A model generated the notes under the pieces. It did no database searches and was not told the DNA's origin. It worked only from the letters and a program-made list of their open reading frames with translations. Positions 1-7,634 of a stretch of 64,000 nucleotides of DNA are shown here, piece by piece; position 1 is the stretch's first letter, and each line of letters opens with the position of its first letter. Both the position numbers and the translations under genes were made by a program. The DNA comes from Methanofervidicoccus abyssi. Its GTDB lineage: Archaea > AGJL01 > Methanococci > Methanococcales > Methanococcaceae. The stretch covers positions 1 to 64,000 of the forward strand of contig NZ_BFAX01000003.1 of NCBI RefSeq assembly GCF_004310395.1, written 5' to 3'.

Positions 1-1
1 A

Positions 2-475
2 TCATCCTCAGGAGGAGGCGGATCCCCAGTATTTAAAAATCCTTACCCAGATGTAGCTCCAGACATTAAATCAATAAAAATAAAAGAAATAGTACATAAA
101 GCAAAATTAATAGTAGGTTCTAATATAGATGTCAATCTGTCAGCAAAGGACTTAAAAACAACATTTGTTCTAACAAATAAACCTCTTGATATAGAAGAAG
201 ATTGTATCTTAATAGGAGGGCCGGTGGCAAACCCGATTGTGAAAAAATACTTGTGGGCATTCTCAGTTAAGGTAACTAACGAATACCCAGGAAAACATAA
301 GGGAGTAATTCAAAAACAGATTATTAATGGACATACAGTTATTCTCTTAGCAGGTTCCGACAGATGGGGTACAAAGGCTGCCGTGGAGTACTTCAAGACC
401 CTTGAAGATATCCCTGAAGAGCCAATCTTTGTAGAGTGGAGAGATGGAAAGGCAGTTAAAATAAACAGACCTTAA
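2..475 (+). CDS. S-layer-type surface protein, C-terminal part (5' end outside window)
   Basis: This is the last 157 residues of a surface protein whose 5' part lies before the window; the frame is open from base 2 to the TAA at 473-475. It begins in a Ser/Gly linker (SSSGGGGSP) and continues into a C-terminal module carrying GGPVANP near residue 75 and LAGSDRWGTKAAVEYF about 40 residues later. That module is typical of the C-terminal domain of methanococcal S-layer and related surface proteins, so a role in the cell envelope is inferred. The same module ends the protein at 911-2356: the first 252 bases here are almost identical to bases 1882-2133, after which the copies diverge clearly. There is no membrane anchor at the C-terminus (it ends KINRP). 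An internal GTG at 224 is not a believable start because the frame is open and homologous upstream of it. Confidence 0.8.
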   Translation, partial: SSSGGGGSPVFKNPYPDVAPDIKSIKIKEIVHKAKLIVGSNIDVNLSAKDLKTTFVLTNKPLDIEEDCILIGGPVANPIVKKYLWAFSVKVTNEYPGKHKGVIQKQIINGHTVILLAGSDRWGTKAAVEYFKTLEDIPEEPIFVEWRDGKAVKINRP

Positions 476-691
476 TTAATATTTTATTCTTTTTGTTCCT
501 TTTAATATAATTTTAAAAATATTTTTTTTAAAGTCTTTAATATTATTACGTTATTAAAATTAAACTTATAACCTATAAAATAAATATTATATGCTCGTAT
601 TTATACTAATACCGTTATTATATAACCAACAATTATATGTGTAATTAAAAAAAATATAAACATATAATGTATTCTAAATACCTGCAAAATA
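476..691. other. AT-rich intergenic spacer
   Basis: Very AT-rich sequence between two surface-protein remnants. It contains TATA-like stretches (for example tattatatgc near 586-595), but I cannot link any of them to a gene. No coding signal is seen. Confidence 0.5.
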
Positions 692-909
692 ATAAGAAGT
701 GAAATCTATACATTCCCAGTGGAAATAACCATTACAAATGCCTCAGGAAATGTGGTATATACTGATACAATAAATGTAAGCGGATTAAATTGGATGAAAA
801 TAAAACCTTAACCTTCAACTGGATTCCTGGCAACACTGGAGAATACACTATCATAGCAGTTGTAGATTCAAACTACACTATAAATGAGTCAAACTTAATG
901 GTGAGGTAT
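692..909 (+). pseudogene. frameshifted CARDB-like surface-protein remnant
   Basis: Frame 2 reads RSEIYTFPVEITITNASGNV and continues to a stop at 809-811. From about base 784 the adjacent frame reads on with LDENKTLTFNWIPGNTGEYT and a further conserved-looking tail (VVDSNYTINESN). Joined, the two pieces look like one CARDB/Ig-like beta-sandwich domain, a type common in archaeal surface proteins. The simplest reading is a one-base frameshift near 784-800 in a decayed gene. No start codon with a ribosome-binding site is found upstream, and the 5' end of the domain is missing. The remnant runs directly into the ribosome-binding site of the next gene. The family assignment rests on pattern alone. 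Confidence 0.6.
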
Positions 910-910
910 T

Positions 911-2356
911 ATGAAGTGGAAGTTTTTACTAATACCAATTTTACTAATGTCACTGGTTGGTATCTGTTATGGGGAGAACATCACAGTGGAACTCCTACCT
1001 AGCAATATAGAGGCAAATATTGGAGATACTTTTAACTTAAGTTTAATTGTAAAAAATGTTCCTGAAATTGTAAAAAGTAGAATTAATATATTTAATCCAA
1101 ATGTCCCTGAAGAAGATGGGAAGTGCGCAGGTGTTGATATTTATATATGTTATGACTCCAATATCCTGAGTTTAAGTAATATTCAATTGAGTAATATTGG
1201 AGAGAGTGCTGATTTAAAAATGGTAAATCTCTCCTCTGGATTCATATCCTTAGCATGGCTCTTTAACCCAGTTTATGGTAATTTTACAATAGCCACTATC
1301 TCCTTCAAGGGGTTAAATCCTGGAGAAACAAATATAACCCTGAAGAATGTGGTAATATCTACAGAGGATGGATACGAGTATAAAAATGTATCAACTTATC
1401 CAGCAACGGTTGTAATTAAACCCTACACCACAACCATCACTGTAACTGTACCTACACCAAACCTAGTAATAGGTACTACTACACCACCTCAATTACCTGC
1501 CCAATACTATGGAAAGGTTATTTCGCCAACTCCATTAAGTGGATATATTGTAGCAAAAATAGGGAATGAATCTTATGGTTCCATACCTCTAGTGAATAAT
1601 ACTTTTGGAGGTCCTACTTATTTAGATGAAAAGTTATTGGTATATGCACCGGGACAGGATGGTGCAGAGGTTACTTTTTATTTAAATGGTAGTATCCTAC
1701 TTAACTCTTCTGATACTATATATTATAAGGCAGGAGACATTAGAAATGTTACCTTATATTATAATGCAGAAAACATTAGAAATGTTACCTCATCAAGTAG
1801 CACATCATCAGGATCAGAAAGTACAAGTAGTACATCATCAGGATCAGAAAGTATAAGTAGCACATCATCAGGAAGTAGTATATCATCCTCAGGAGGAGGC
1901 GGATCCCCAGTATTTAAAAATCCTTACCCAGATGTAGCTCCAGATATTAAATCAATAAAAATAAAAGAAATAGTACATAAAGCAAAATTAATAGTAGGTT
2001 CTAATATAGATGTCAATCTGTCAGCAAAGGACTTAAAAACAACATTTGTTCTAACAAATAAACCTCTTGATATAGAAGAAGATTGTATCTTAATAGGAGG
2101 GCCGGTGGCAAACCCGATTGTGAAAAAATACTTAGAGATTTTTCCAGTAAAGGTAACTAACGAATACCCAGGGAAGCACAGAGGAGTAATAGAGGTGACA
2201 AAGATCAACGGCCATACAGTAGTTCTTTTGGCAGGCTCAGACAGGTGGGGTACAAAGGCAGCAGTGGAGTACTTTAAAACCTTAGAGGATATCCCAGATA
2301 GACCTATCTTTGTAGAGTGGAGAGATGGAAAGGTAGTTAAAATAAACAGACCTTAA
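911..2356 (+). CDS. secreted surface protein: cohesin-like domain plus S-layer-type C-terminal module
   Basis: 481 residues. Residues 1-21 form a signal peptide (KWKFLLIPILLMSLVGICYG), so the protein is exported. Residues about 22-165 resemble a cohesin-type beta-sandwich (GDTFNLSLIVKNVP at the start, ISFKGLNPGETNITL near the end). A Ser/Thr/Gly linker follows at about 293-331, encoded by 30-base repeats. Residues 332-481 are the S-layer-type C-terminal module also found at 2-475 (GGPVANP, AGSDRWGTKAAVEYF). Many N-X-S/T sequons suggest N-glycosylation. The ATG at 911 is preceded by GGTGAGG (900-906), which lies in the tail of the degraded CARDB remnant. A cell-surface or adhesive role is inferred; it is shorter than a full S-layer subunit. 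No C-terminal membrane helix or sorting signal is visible. Confidence 0.8.
   Translation: MKWKFLLIPILLMSLVGICYGENITVELLPSNIEANIGDTFNLSLIVKNVPEIVKSRINIFNPNVPEEDGKCAGVDIYICYDSNILSLSNIQLSNIGESADLKMVNLSSGFISLAWLFNPVYGNFTIATISFKGLNPGETNITLKNVVISTEDGYEYKNVSTYPATVVIKPYTTTITVTVPTPNLVIGTTTPPQLPAQYYGKVISPTPLSGYIVAKIGNESYGSIPLVNNTFGGPTYLDEKLLVYAPGQDGAEVTFYLNGSILLNSSDTIYYKAGDIRNVTLYYNAENIRNVTSSSSTSSGSESTSSTSSGSESISSTSSGSSISSSGGGGSPVFKNPYPDVAPDIKSIKIKEIVHKAKLIVGSNIDVNLSAKDLKTTFVLTNKPLDIEEDCILIGGPVANPIVKKYLEIFPVKVTNEYPGKHRGVIEVTKINGHTVVLLAGSDRWGTKAAVEYFKTLEDIPDRPIFVEWRDGKVVKINRP
1796..1885 (+). repeat. 30-base tandem repeat encoding the Ser-rich linker
   Basis: Two nearly perfect 30-base units (1796-1825 and 1826-1855), beginning agtagcacatcatcaggatc, plus a partial third unit encode SSTSSGSEST-type linker. 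Just before them a block with acattagaaatgttacct also occurs twice. Such in-frame repeats can change the linker length. Confidence 0.85.
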
Positions 2357-2574
2357 TAATTAATATTTTTTTTATTTTTTAATATTCTAAGTTCCCATCT
2401 ACTAATATTAAGTATTTTTCACCTGTATTTCTTCTTTTAACTCTTTTTATAGATCTCATTTTAACAACAAAATAGAAAATCTTCATGGTTATTATTAGAT
2501 GGAAACTCTGAGATTAAAAAAAAATAAAAAAAGAAAAATAATTATAGAAAAAAGTAATGGGAATTAAGGTAATT

Positions 2575-3021
2575 TTATTCTATGTTAATACCTCTTTTAA
2601 TAGAAGCTTCAGTCTTTGGTAGATTCACAATAAGTAGCCCATTTTCATATTTAGCACTTGCAGCATCTTCTTTTACAGTTGCAGGTAATTTTATTATCCT
2701 GTAAACTTCTTCATCTTCAGGTATTTCAGAGTAGATAACCCTCTCAGATTCAGTTACCATTAAAGGTGCCCTCTTGGCCCTAATTTCTAAGGTATCTCCA
2801 ATAGCATTTAATACAATATCCTCCTTATTTACTCCAGGAAGCATAGCAATAACTTTTATATTGTTGTCTCCCTCTATCAATGTAATGGGCATGTATCCTT
2901 TACCTGAGATCTCCAGTCCTGTGGAAGTTATAGTTCTTCTACTGGATAAACCCATCATAGGAGTCATGAACATTTCAGCCATTAATTTTTCTATCTCTGA
3001 GAATGGATCTCTTCCAAACAT
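2575..3021 (-). CDS. small heat shock protein, Hsp20/alpha-crystallin family
   Basis: 148 residues, an ATP-independent chaperone that holds unfolding cytoplasmic proteins. The N-terminal arm begins [18 protein letters not shown]. The alpha-crystallin domain follows, with PGVNKEDI and the conserved C-terminal motif [13 protein letters not shown], and a short tail ends in an I-X-I-like INIE. I place the start at the ATG at 3021 because GAGGTG lies just upstream; an in-frame GTG at 3030 would overlap that ribosome-binding site. It is a single gene with its own TATA-like promoter around 3066-3084, as expected for a heat-inducible gene, although inducibility itself is not shown by the sequence. 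Confidence 0.93.
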   Translation of the reverse strand: MFGRDPFSEIEKLMAEMFMTPMMGLSSRRTITSTGLEISGKGYMPITLIEGDNNIKVIAMLPGVNKEDIVLNAIGDTLEIRAKRAPLMVTESERVIYSEIPEDEEVYRIIKLPATVKEDAASAKYENGLLIVNLPKTEASIKRGINIE

Positions 3022-3063
3022 ATATTTCACCTCTTTCCGCTCTTATATAATTATTCCTCCGTA

Positions 3064-3084
3064 GTTCTATATAAATCTTTTGAT
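3064..3084 (-). promoter_or_regulatory. probable promoter of the hsp20 gene
   Basis: Read on the minus strand, the sequence aaaagatttatatagaac contains an archaeal TATA box about 45-60 bases upstream of the ATG at 3021, leaving room for a short leader with the ribosome-binding site. Confidence 0.5.
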
Positions 3085-3137
3085 GTAGTGCTAAATATAA
3101 TCACAACAGTGGTATTAAAAGTTTTAAAGGTGATAAT

Positions 3138-4382
3138 ATTAAAATAACCAAAATAACTGAATTTTTAGATAAATCTATAATTCATCCTGTTTTTATTGTA
3201 ACTATAGGACATTTGGCAATATTCTTAATAGCTATTCCTTACTATTCCTCTTTTGAATACACTTCATTAATAAAGATTTTTCTACTGGTTTTTATCTTTA
3301 TAATCTTCTATTCCATACCTTTTTTTATAGATAAAAAAGTATATCAGTATTTCGATAGAATAAAAATACTCAATATCCAATTAAAAACACTACTTCCTGT
3401 AGTATATGGGACACTACTGTTTATCTTGATATTCCATGGAGTGTTTATAATTACACATTCCTATTTACTATCTCTTCTCTACCCTATCTTGGTACTTATA
3501 ATATTGAATCTCTATGTCATCCAGAAGTTTGTAGAGAATGGAATTGTAAAAAACCTTTCCACAGTGTTTAGGGTATTCAGACAGATAGATAATGTACTAT
3601 TTGTAGTAGGTGTTTTATCCTTTATAGTATTGACGGTGAAATACGGTACTCTACCAATATTGGACTACAAAGTTAGAATAGCTATCTCTCATGATCCCCT
3701 ACGGCTCATTTCTACTGGGGCCCTTGTATACGGAGGCATGTGTAATACTTTTTACTTTACAGTAGCCTTTGTACTTCTTCTGCTTCTGGGATATAAGGCA
3801 GGGATATTGATACTTTGCATCTCTTTTTTACTATATAGATATAGTCTAAGGAAGATATCCATTAAAGAGATAGTTGTTTCACTACTGGGATTAATGGTAG
3901 TATTAGCAGTTATGAGTAAGGTTATACTGCTATCTTCTGGACAGAGATGGAGTATTGGTGTATTCGAGATACTGTCCTATAGAGCCTATTTCGATATTAC
4001 TGTATTGGAAAAGATAATAAACTCCCAGATACACACACTAGGTAAGATTACACTAAACCCAGATGGTGAAAAACTAATTGGAGAGTTACTCTTTGGTTAT
4101 CCCCATAACCTTACATCAACAATGTTTGGGCCTGTATACTTAGATTTTGGTATCTACGGGTTGGTGTTTGCAATCCTTTTGGGTTTATTTAGTAGATCGA
4201 TATACATGGGGGATAGGAAGATATACTGTATATACGCAGCTATACTTCTGTCTATATGTGAAATAGGTATTAACTACGGATTTTTGATAGTTGTCTTTAT
4301 TATGCTCTATATCAATTCCATTCTTTCTTCAAGGTGGTTTAGGATAATTGTTCTTAATCTTGTCCAATATTATAAAAATTAA
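3138..4382 (+). CDS. polytopic membrane protein, oligosaccharide repeat-unit polymerase type
   Basis: A protein of 389-414 residues, mostly membrane helices (about ten hydrophobic segments), with a larger loop at about residues 270-340. Length and layout resemble archaeal O-antigen/repeat-unit polymerase-like proteins that build surface glycans; this is a tentative family call without a diagnostic motif. The first conventional start, TTG at 3213, has no ribosome-binding site and falls inside the first helix. An AAAGGTGATA site at 3126-3135 is followed, five bases after GGTG, by an in-frame ATT at 3138. Starting there adds 25 residues (IKITKITEFLDKSIIHPVF and on) and completes the first helix. 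I therefore prefer an ATT start. It stands alone between hsp20 (minus strand) and a DHH gene (minus strand). Confidence 0.6.
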   Translation: MKITKITEFLDKSIIHPVFIVTIGHLAIFLIAIPYYSSFEYTSLIKIFLLVFIFIIFYSIPFFIDKKVYQYFDRIKILNIQLKTLLPVVYGTLLFILIFHGVFIITHSYLLSLLYPILVLIILNLYVIQKFVENGIVKNLSTVFRVFRQIDNVLFVVGVLSFIVLTVKYGTLPILDYKVRIAISHDPLRLISTGALVYGGMCNTFYFTVAFVLLLLLGYKAGILILCISFLLYRYSLRKISIKEIVVSLLGLMVVLAVMSKVILLSSGQRWSIGVFEILSYRAYFDITVLEKIINSQIHTLGKITLNPDGEKLIGELLFGYPHNLTSTMFGPVYLDFGIYGLVFAILLGLFSRSIYMGDRKIYCIYAAILLSICEIGINYGFLIVVFIMLYINSILSSRWFRIIVLNLVQYYKN

Positions 4383-4687
4383 TAAAATTAATAAAAAAGT
4401 AAAAAAATGAAGGATAAATAGATAGATATACTCCCTCTACTCCTGAACGTTGCAAAAATAGAGATATATAATATCTTCTAACTACAAGTGTGGATATTCC
4501 TTATATCATGCTATAATTTTCTCATATTATTCCAGTATTCAGGAAAAGATCTTGGATATAGGTTATGGTCAAAAAATTAATTATACTTATAACTATTATA
4601 AAATAAAGAATTATTAAAATAATAAAAAAATCACTTCAAAAAGTTATGTGCCCAAATATATAACGATCAATAATATTTCTACAACTG
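4383..4687. other. AT-rich intergenic region between convergent genes
   Basis: Separates two convergent genes. Bases about 4420-4450 (actccctctactcctgaac) resemble a stretch at 6063-6085 and the 5' part of the dispersed intergenic repeat. No gene is seen. Confidence 0.4.
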
Positions 4688-5713
4688 TCAATCCGATTTA
4701 ACCTTCTGCAATTTCTCCTTAAAAACCTCATAACAAAGATCTAAAACTTCCCTTATAACTTCATCTTTACTTCTATCTTTATCGTACTTTGCATTTAGTC
4801 CTGCAGCTTCTCTATGTCCCCCACCTTCTCCTCCTAACCTCTTAGCTACCTCTTCCATCACTTCCCCTATATGTATCCTCTTGGACAGAGATTTTCTACA
4901 CCTCCCACTTACCCTTATCTCCCCCTCCTTCTTCCTCACCGCCACCACAAAGGACACATCTGCACCGATAGATACGATAGTTTTTGCACAGGATGCCTCG
5001 TAGGAACTTACATAGGACAGTGCTACGATATATCTGTCGACTTCCCTCAACTCCATCCTACTACAGGCCTTTAAATGTGCCATCCTTTTACTCTCATCCA
5101 TTTCCTGGGTTAAAAGACTGAGTATTCTCTGAAAGTTAATACCTTTTATAAGCCAGGCTATTATCTGAAATGTTTCTTCCCTTGCAAGTTTCAGATGCTT
5201 GGTATCGTAGAGAATCCCGCAGAGTAGGGCTACCCTAATCCCCTTTGGAGGATATATTCCCATCTTCCTGAATATCTGAGAGACTATCTCACAGGTGGAG
5301 GTAGCCCCTTCATCTACGATAGAGAAAGTACAGAGATCTAAGAGATCTGTCTTTTTATGATGATCTATCATCACTAAAATAGAATTTTTCAACTCCTGGG
5401 TACTCACCTTCACCTGGTTTAAATTAGAGGTGTCTACAAAGAATACTACATCTAACAACTTAGGATACTGGACAATTTCCACCTCTTCACCAATTTCTTC
5501 AAGTATATTTTTTGACAACTTACTTATAGAATCCGCTGATATTTTGAGGTTTTTATCCTCTCCTTTGTTCAAAACATCTGCAAGGTACTTTAAGGCAACT
5601 GCAGCCCCAACTGCGTCTGGATCTGCATTATGATGACATAAAAACAGTATATTTCTATTCTCCTGAAGTATCTTTTTTAGGTTAATTACATCTTCACTTT
5701 TTAACTTTACCAT
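4688..5713 (-). CDS. DHH/DHHA1-family phosphoesterase (oligoribonuclease/pAp-phosphatase-like)
   Basis: 341 residues with the full DHH layout: metal-binding HHNADPDAVGA near residue 27, VDTSN near 92, the DHH motif IDHHKKTD near 115, and the C-terminal DHHA1 substrate motif GGEGGGHREAAG at about 294-305. Family members hydrolyse short oligonucleotides, pAp or cyclic dinucleotides using Mn2+; which substrate is used here cannot be read from the sequence. Similar stand-alone archaeal proteins have been described as oligoribonuclease/pAp-phosphatases. The ATG at 5713 is supported by TTGGTG five bases upstream. A second DHH protein, fused to a TrkA-N domain, lies at 15528-16991. Confidence 0.85.
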   Translation of the reverse strand: MVKLKSEDVINLKKILQENRNILFLCHHNADPDAVGAAVALKYLADVLNKGEDKNLKISADSISKLSKNILEEIGEEVEIVQYPKLLDVVFFVDTSNLNQVKVSTQELKNSILVMIDHHKKTDLLDLCTFSIVDEGATSTCEIVSQIFRKMGIYPPKGIRVALLCGILYDTKHLKLAREETFQIIAWLIKGINFQRILSLLTQEMDESKRMAHLKACSRMELREVDRYIVALSYVSSYEASCAKTIVSIGADVSFVVAVRKKEGEIRVSGRCRKSLSKRIHIGEVMEEVAKRLGGEGGGHREAAGLNAKYDKDRSKDEVIREVLDLCYEVFKEKLQKVKSD

Positions 5714-6354
5714 ATTAACACCAAGTTTTTATAGTCAAGAAAACAAATTTTCAAAGTAAAATTAAAAGTATAAAATAAAAAAATAAAAAATTCTAAGAAG
5801 AAAGGTCAACGGAGATCTATAGTGTTAGGATATTTTCAAAAGATGAAACAGAATTTATTTTTACTTCTGTTTTTCTTATTAAGTATCTGGCAATTTATAA
5901 AATTTTTATCATTTTTCTGATTTAACTATTCTTTAATTTATTATTAGCTCTATTTCTCACTAAACTGATAGTTAAAAAATAATTTTATTTAAAAATAAAA
6001 TAAAAGAAGATTAAAAAAATAAATTAAATATAAATTCTCAAAAAAGTATTAACAGATAAATTACTCTCTCTACTCCTAAAAATTAGAGGAATTGTCCCTG
6101 AATATTTCTATTATAACTGTTGATATTACAATAGAGGTGGTTTAATAATATTTTTTTAATTCTACTTTGATGAGAACTAGGATTTATTGTTATTTTTTAT
6201 TATATTCATATTTATTTTTTATATTATATTTTATTATTTTATCGAGATTCCCAATGTTTTTGAATGATTTGTTGTAAAACATTTTAAAATTAATTTTAAT
6301 GTTATAAAAGTTACTTTTAATTCTTTAAATTGGATTTTAAGGGATAATTCATGC
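5714..6354. other. long AT-rich divergent intergenic region
   Basis: About 640 bases between the divergent DHH and cdhD genes, before the cdhD promoter. Bases 5788-5830 match the dispersed intergenic repeat on the minus strand. Around 6040-6100 lies the segment similar to 4420-4450. Nothing else is recognised; no open frame of note. Confidence 0.4.
5788..5830 (-). repeat. dispersed intergenic repeat, fragment
   Basis: Read on the minus strand this segment contains ccgttgacctttcttcttag, matching the core (gttaatc-ttcttctta-aagttttt) of the copies near 12931, 26690, 34711, 54789 and 58355. Confidence 0.45.
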
Positions 6355-6430
6355 TATTCAAAAACTTTATATATTATTAACATAATTTATAATGATTTAT
6401 AATGATAAATTTTATCCCTTGGTGATCTTA
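6355..6430 (+). promoter_or_regulatory. cdhDE promoter, leader and tandem decamer
   Basis: caaaaactttatatatt at 6360-6376 is a strong archaeal TATA box. The predicted transcription start, about 25 bases on, falls in two perfect tandem copies of atttataatg (6385-6394 and 6395-6404). The leader ends with GGTG at 6421-6424, six bases before the ATG at 6431. The decamer repeat at the start site could be an operator, but no regulator is indicated. Confidence 0.6.
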
Positions 6431-7621
6431 ATGGATATTGATGAACTACTTAATCTAATGAAGAAGGTAAAGAAGATAAAAATAGATAATATCGAAATAA
6501 CGGCAGACGAGATAATTATAAACATTCCCACACTACCTCCTATCCCCATACCACAAACTCCCCCAATAAGAGAAGGTATTAAGAGAATAGTATCACCTGT
6601 AGAGCCTAAGATAGAGATACCTGAGGTAGATTGGAGCCCTCCAGTAGAAAAGTATAAAGGATATATAAGGGAGGTGCAATTTGGTAGGCCTAAATCTGAG
6701 GGGGGTAGAGGTAAGGTGATAAAGATAGGGGGACAGAGAACACTTTACAGGTTCGAGGAGGTTCAACCAAACCCTCCAGTGGTAACATTTGATATATTTG
6801 ATATGCCTATGCCTGGGCTACCTAAACCTGTTAGAGAGTACTTCCAGGACGTTATGGAGGATCCTGTTGAGTGGGCTAAAAAGTGTGTGAAAGAGTTCAA
6901 CGCAGATATGGTAACTATTCACCATATATCAACAGATCCAAAACTTAAGAATACACCTCCAAAGGAATCTGCTAAGTTGATGGAGGATTTACTCCAGGCT
7001 GTAGATGTACCCTTTGTTATTGGAGGTAGTGGAGATCCTAAGAAGGATCCTCTTGTTTTGGAAGCCTGTGCTCAGGTTGCAGAAGGGGAGAAATGCCTAC
7101 TGGCGTCTGCAAACTTAGATCTAGATTACAAGAAGGTGGCAGATGCTGCAATGAAGTACGATCACAACGTGCTATCCTGGACTATTATGGATCCAAATAT
7201 GGCAAAGGACTTAAATAGAAGATTGATATCCCATGGCTTGGATGGAAATAGGATTGTTATGGATCCTACTACATGTTCCCTCGGATACGGTATAGAATTC
7301 TCCATAAACACCATGATAAGGTTGAGACTGGCAGGTTTGAAAGGTGATGAATTAGTAAATATGCCAATGTCTTCTGGAACTACAAACGCCATAGGTGCTA
7401 GGGAGGCCTGGATGGTTAACCCAGAATGGGGAGATAGAAGGTACAGACTACCTCTCTGGGAGATTACAACAGGACTGACTATGCTCCTATGTGGTGTAGA
7501 TATATTTATGATGCTTCACCCTCTTTCTATAGCGGTAATAAAGGAGTTTGGGCGGTTACTGGTGAGTAAGCCTGAGAAAATAAAGGTAAATACTGATAAC
7601 TATGAGTGGATAAGGGCATAG
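6431..7621 (+). CDS. cdhD: acetyl-CoA decarbonylase/synthase, delta subunit of the corrinoid protein
   Basis: 396 residues. With CdhE it forms the corrinoid iron-sulfur protein of the ACDS complex, which carries the methyl group between tetrahydromethanopterin and the acetyl-CoA-forming A cluster; in a hydrogenotrophic methanogen this makes acetyl-CoA for growth. The protein has the CdhD TIM-barrel region (TFDIFDMPMPGLPKPVREYF, GGSGDPKKDP, PTTCSLGYGIEFS). The Pro-rich segment at about residues 35-75 is normal for this subunit. Start: ATG at 6431 after GGTG at 6421-6424; an upstream in-frame ATG at 6392 lies at the predicted transcription start and lacks a ribosome-binding site. cdhE follows after 13 bases. 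Other ACDS subunit genes are not in the window. Confidence 0.95.
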   Translation: MDIDELLNLMKKVKKIKIDNIEITADEIIINIPTLPPIPIPQTPPIREGIKRIVSPVEPKIEIPEVDWSPPVEKYKGYIREVQFGRPKSEGGRGKVIKIGGQRTLYRFEEVQPNPPVVTFDIFDMPMPGLPKPVREYFQDVMEDPVEWAKKCVKEFNADMVTIHHISTDPKLKNTPPKESAKLMEDLLQAVDVPFVIGGSGDPKKDPLVLEACAQVAEGEKCLLASANLDLDYKKVADAAMKYDHNVLSWTIMDPNMAKDLNRRLISHGLDGNRIVMDPTTCSLGYGIEFSINTMIRLRLAGLKGDELVNMPMSSGTTNAIGAREAWMVNPEWGDRRYRLPLWEITTGLTMLLCGVDIFMMLHPLSIAVIKEFGRLLVSKPEKIKVNTDNYEWIRA

Positions 7622-7634
7622 TGCCGGTGATATG

